A model generated the notes under the pieces. That model saw only the letters and a program-made list of their open reading frames with translations. It searched no databases and was not told the DNA's origin. Shown here in pieces: positions 5,706-5,988 of a stretch of DNA of 5,988 bases (position 1 is its first letter; each line of letters begins with the position of its first letter). Origin of the DNA: Nitrospirota bacterium (lineage in GTDB: Bacteria; Nitrospirota; Thermodesulfovibrionia; Thermodesulfovibrionales; UBA6898); the NCBI GenBank assembly GCA_021787505.1, contig JAJYLU010000132.1, positions 1-5,988 of the forward strand, in the 5' to 3' direction. Position numbers and translations under genes: made by a program.

Positions 5706-5988
5706 ATGAAGTCTCTCGTCATAGTTGAATCTCCTGCGAAGGCAAAAACGATCAGCAAGATTCTCGGGAAATCATACGAGGTCAAGGCATCGGTCGGCCA
5801 TATAAAAGACCTGCCCGTCAAGGAGATGGGCATCGATATCGAAAATAATTTTACCCCCAACTATATCGTTATACCGGGCAAGGAAAAGGTGATCAGGGAA
5901 CTGAAGAAGGCGTCGAAAGAGGCGGACGTCATTTACATCGCGCCCGACCCGGACAGGGAGGGTGAGGCGATCGCCTGGCAAGATCGGA
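5706..5988 (+). CDS. topA: DNA topoisomerase I, N-terminal Toprim domain (cut by window edge)
   Basis: Start of a type IA topoisomerase, which relaxes negatively supercoiled DNA by single-strand passage. The visible part is the Toprim domain. [20 protein letters not shown] (1-20) carries the catalytic glutamate E8, SVGHIKDLP (29-37) is typical, and [11 protein letters not shown] (81-91) supplies the metal-binding acids D81, D83 and E85. Translation stays family-like through W91 and then reads QDR where a histidine is expected. This change coincides with adapter-like bases 5981-5988, so the genuine sequence probably ends at 5980. The start is fixed by AGGAGGT. It is the last visible gene of the argG-dprA-orf95-topA cluster; the active-site tyrosine domain lies outside the window. 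Confidence 0.95.
   Translation, partial: MKSLVIVESPAKAKTISKILGKSYEVKASVGHIKDLPVKEMGIDIENNFTPNYIVIPGKEKVIRELKKASKEADVIYIAPDPDREGEAIAWQDR
5981..5988 (+). other. Probable sequencing-adapter remnant at contig end
   Basis: The final eight bases AGATCGGA equal the first eight bases of the common Illumina TruSeq adapter. They begin exactly where the conserved TopA reading departs from the family. Removing them leaves a codon starting CA, consistent with the expected histidine. Confidence 0.65.

Overview
This looks like ordinary chromosomal housekeeping sequence from a diderm (Gram-negative) bacterium, moderately GC-rich, with no plasmid, phage, transposon or CRISPR signs. The mix of genes and the style of the FeoB and Fur proteins would suit an anaerobic or deep-branching lineage such as Nitrospirota or Desulfobacterota. 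That placement is an impression from sequence style, not a demonstrated assignment. Both ends cut genes, and the last eight bases look like sequencing-adapter residue, so the window is probably a whole short assembly contig.

Left arm, minus strand, read right to left from about 2.8 kb: a Fur-family metalloregulator (2370-2801), then FeoB, the ferrous iron transporter (421-2391, overlapping fur by 22 bases), then the start of a class A penicillin-binding protein (1-369, cut by the window edge). fur and feoB form an iron-homeostasis pair that is probably translationally coupled. The PBP gene has its own near-perfect promoter in the 51-base gap after feoB, so it is probably a separate transcription unit.

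Centre, 2802-3101: a 300-base divergent intergenic region. It holds a candidate fur promoter overlapping an A/T-rich palindrome, an 11-base-phased series of repeats including a Pho-box-like pair, a GC-rich inverted repeat, and a good extended -10 promoter for the rightward operon.

Right arm, plus strand: argG (argininosuccinate synthase, 3102-4304), dprA (ssDNA-binding RecA loader, 4297-5385, overlapping argG by 8 bases), a small acidic protein of unknown function (5391-5678), and the start of topA (DNA topoisomerase I, 5706 to the edge). Spacing is tight throughout, so these look like one operon joining arginine biosynthesis to DNA processing and topology.

I found no undescribed multi-gene system. 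The points worth a second look are the regulatory DNA between fur and argG, the probably near-leaderless PBP transcript, the non-canonical membrane motifs of FeoB, the unknown small gene before topA, and the adapter-like contig end.
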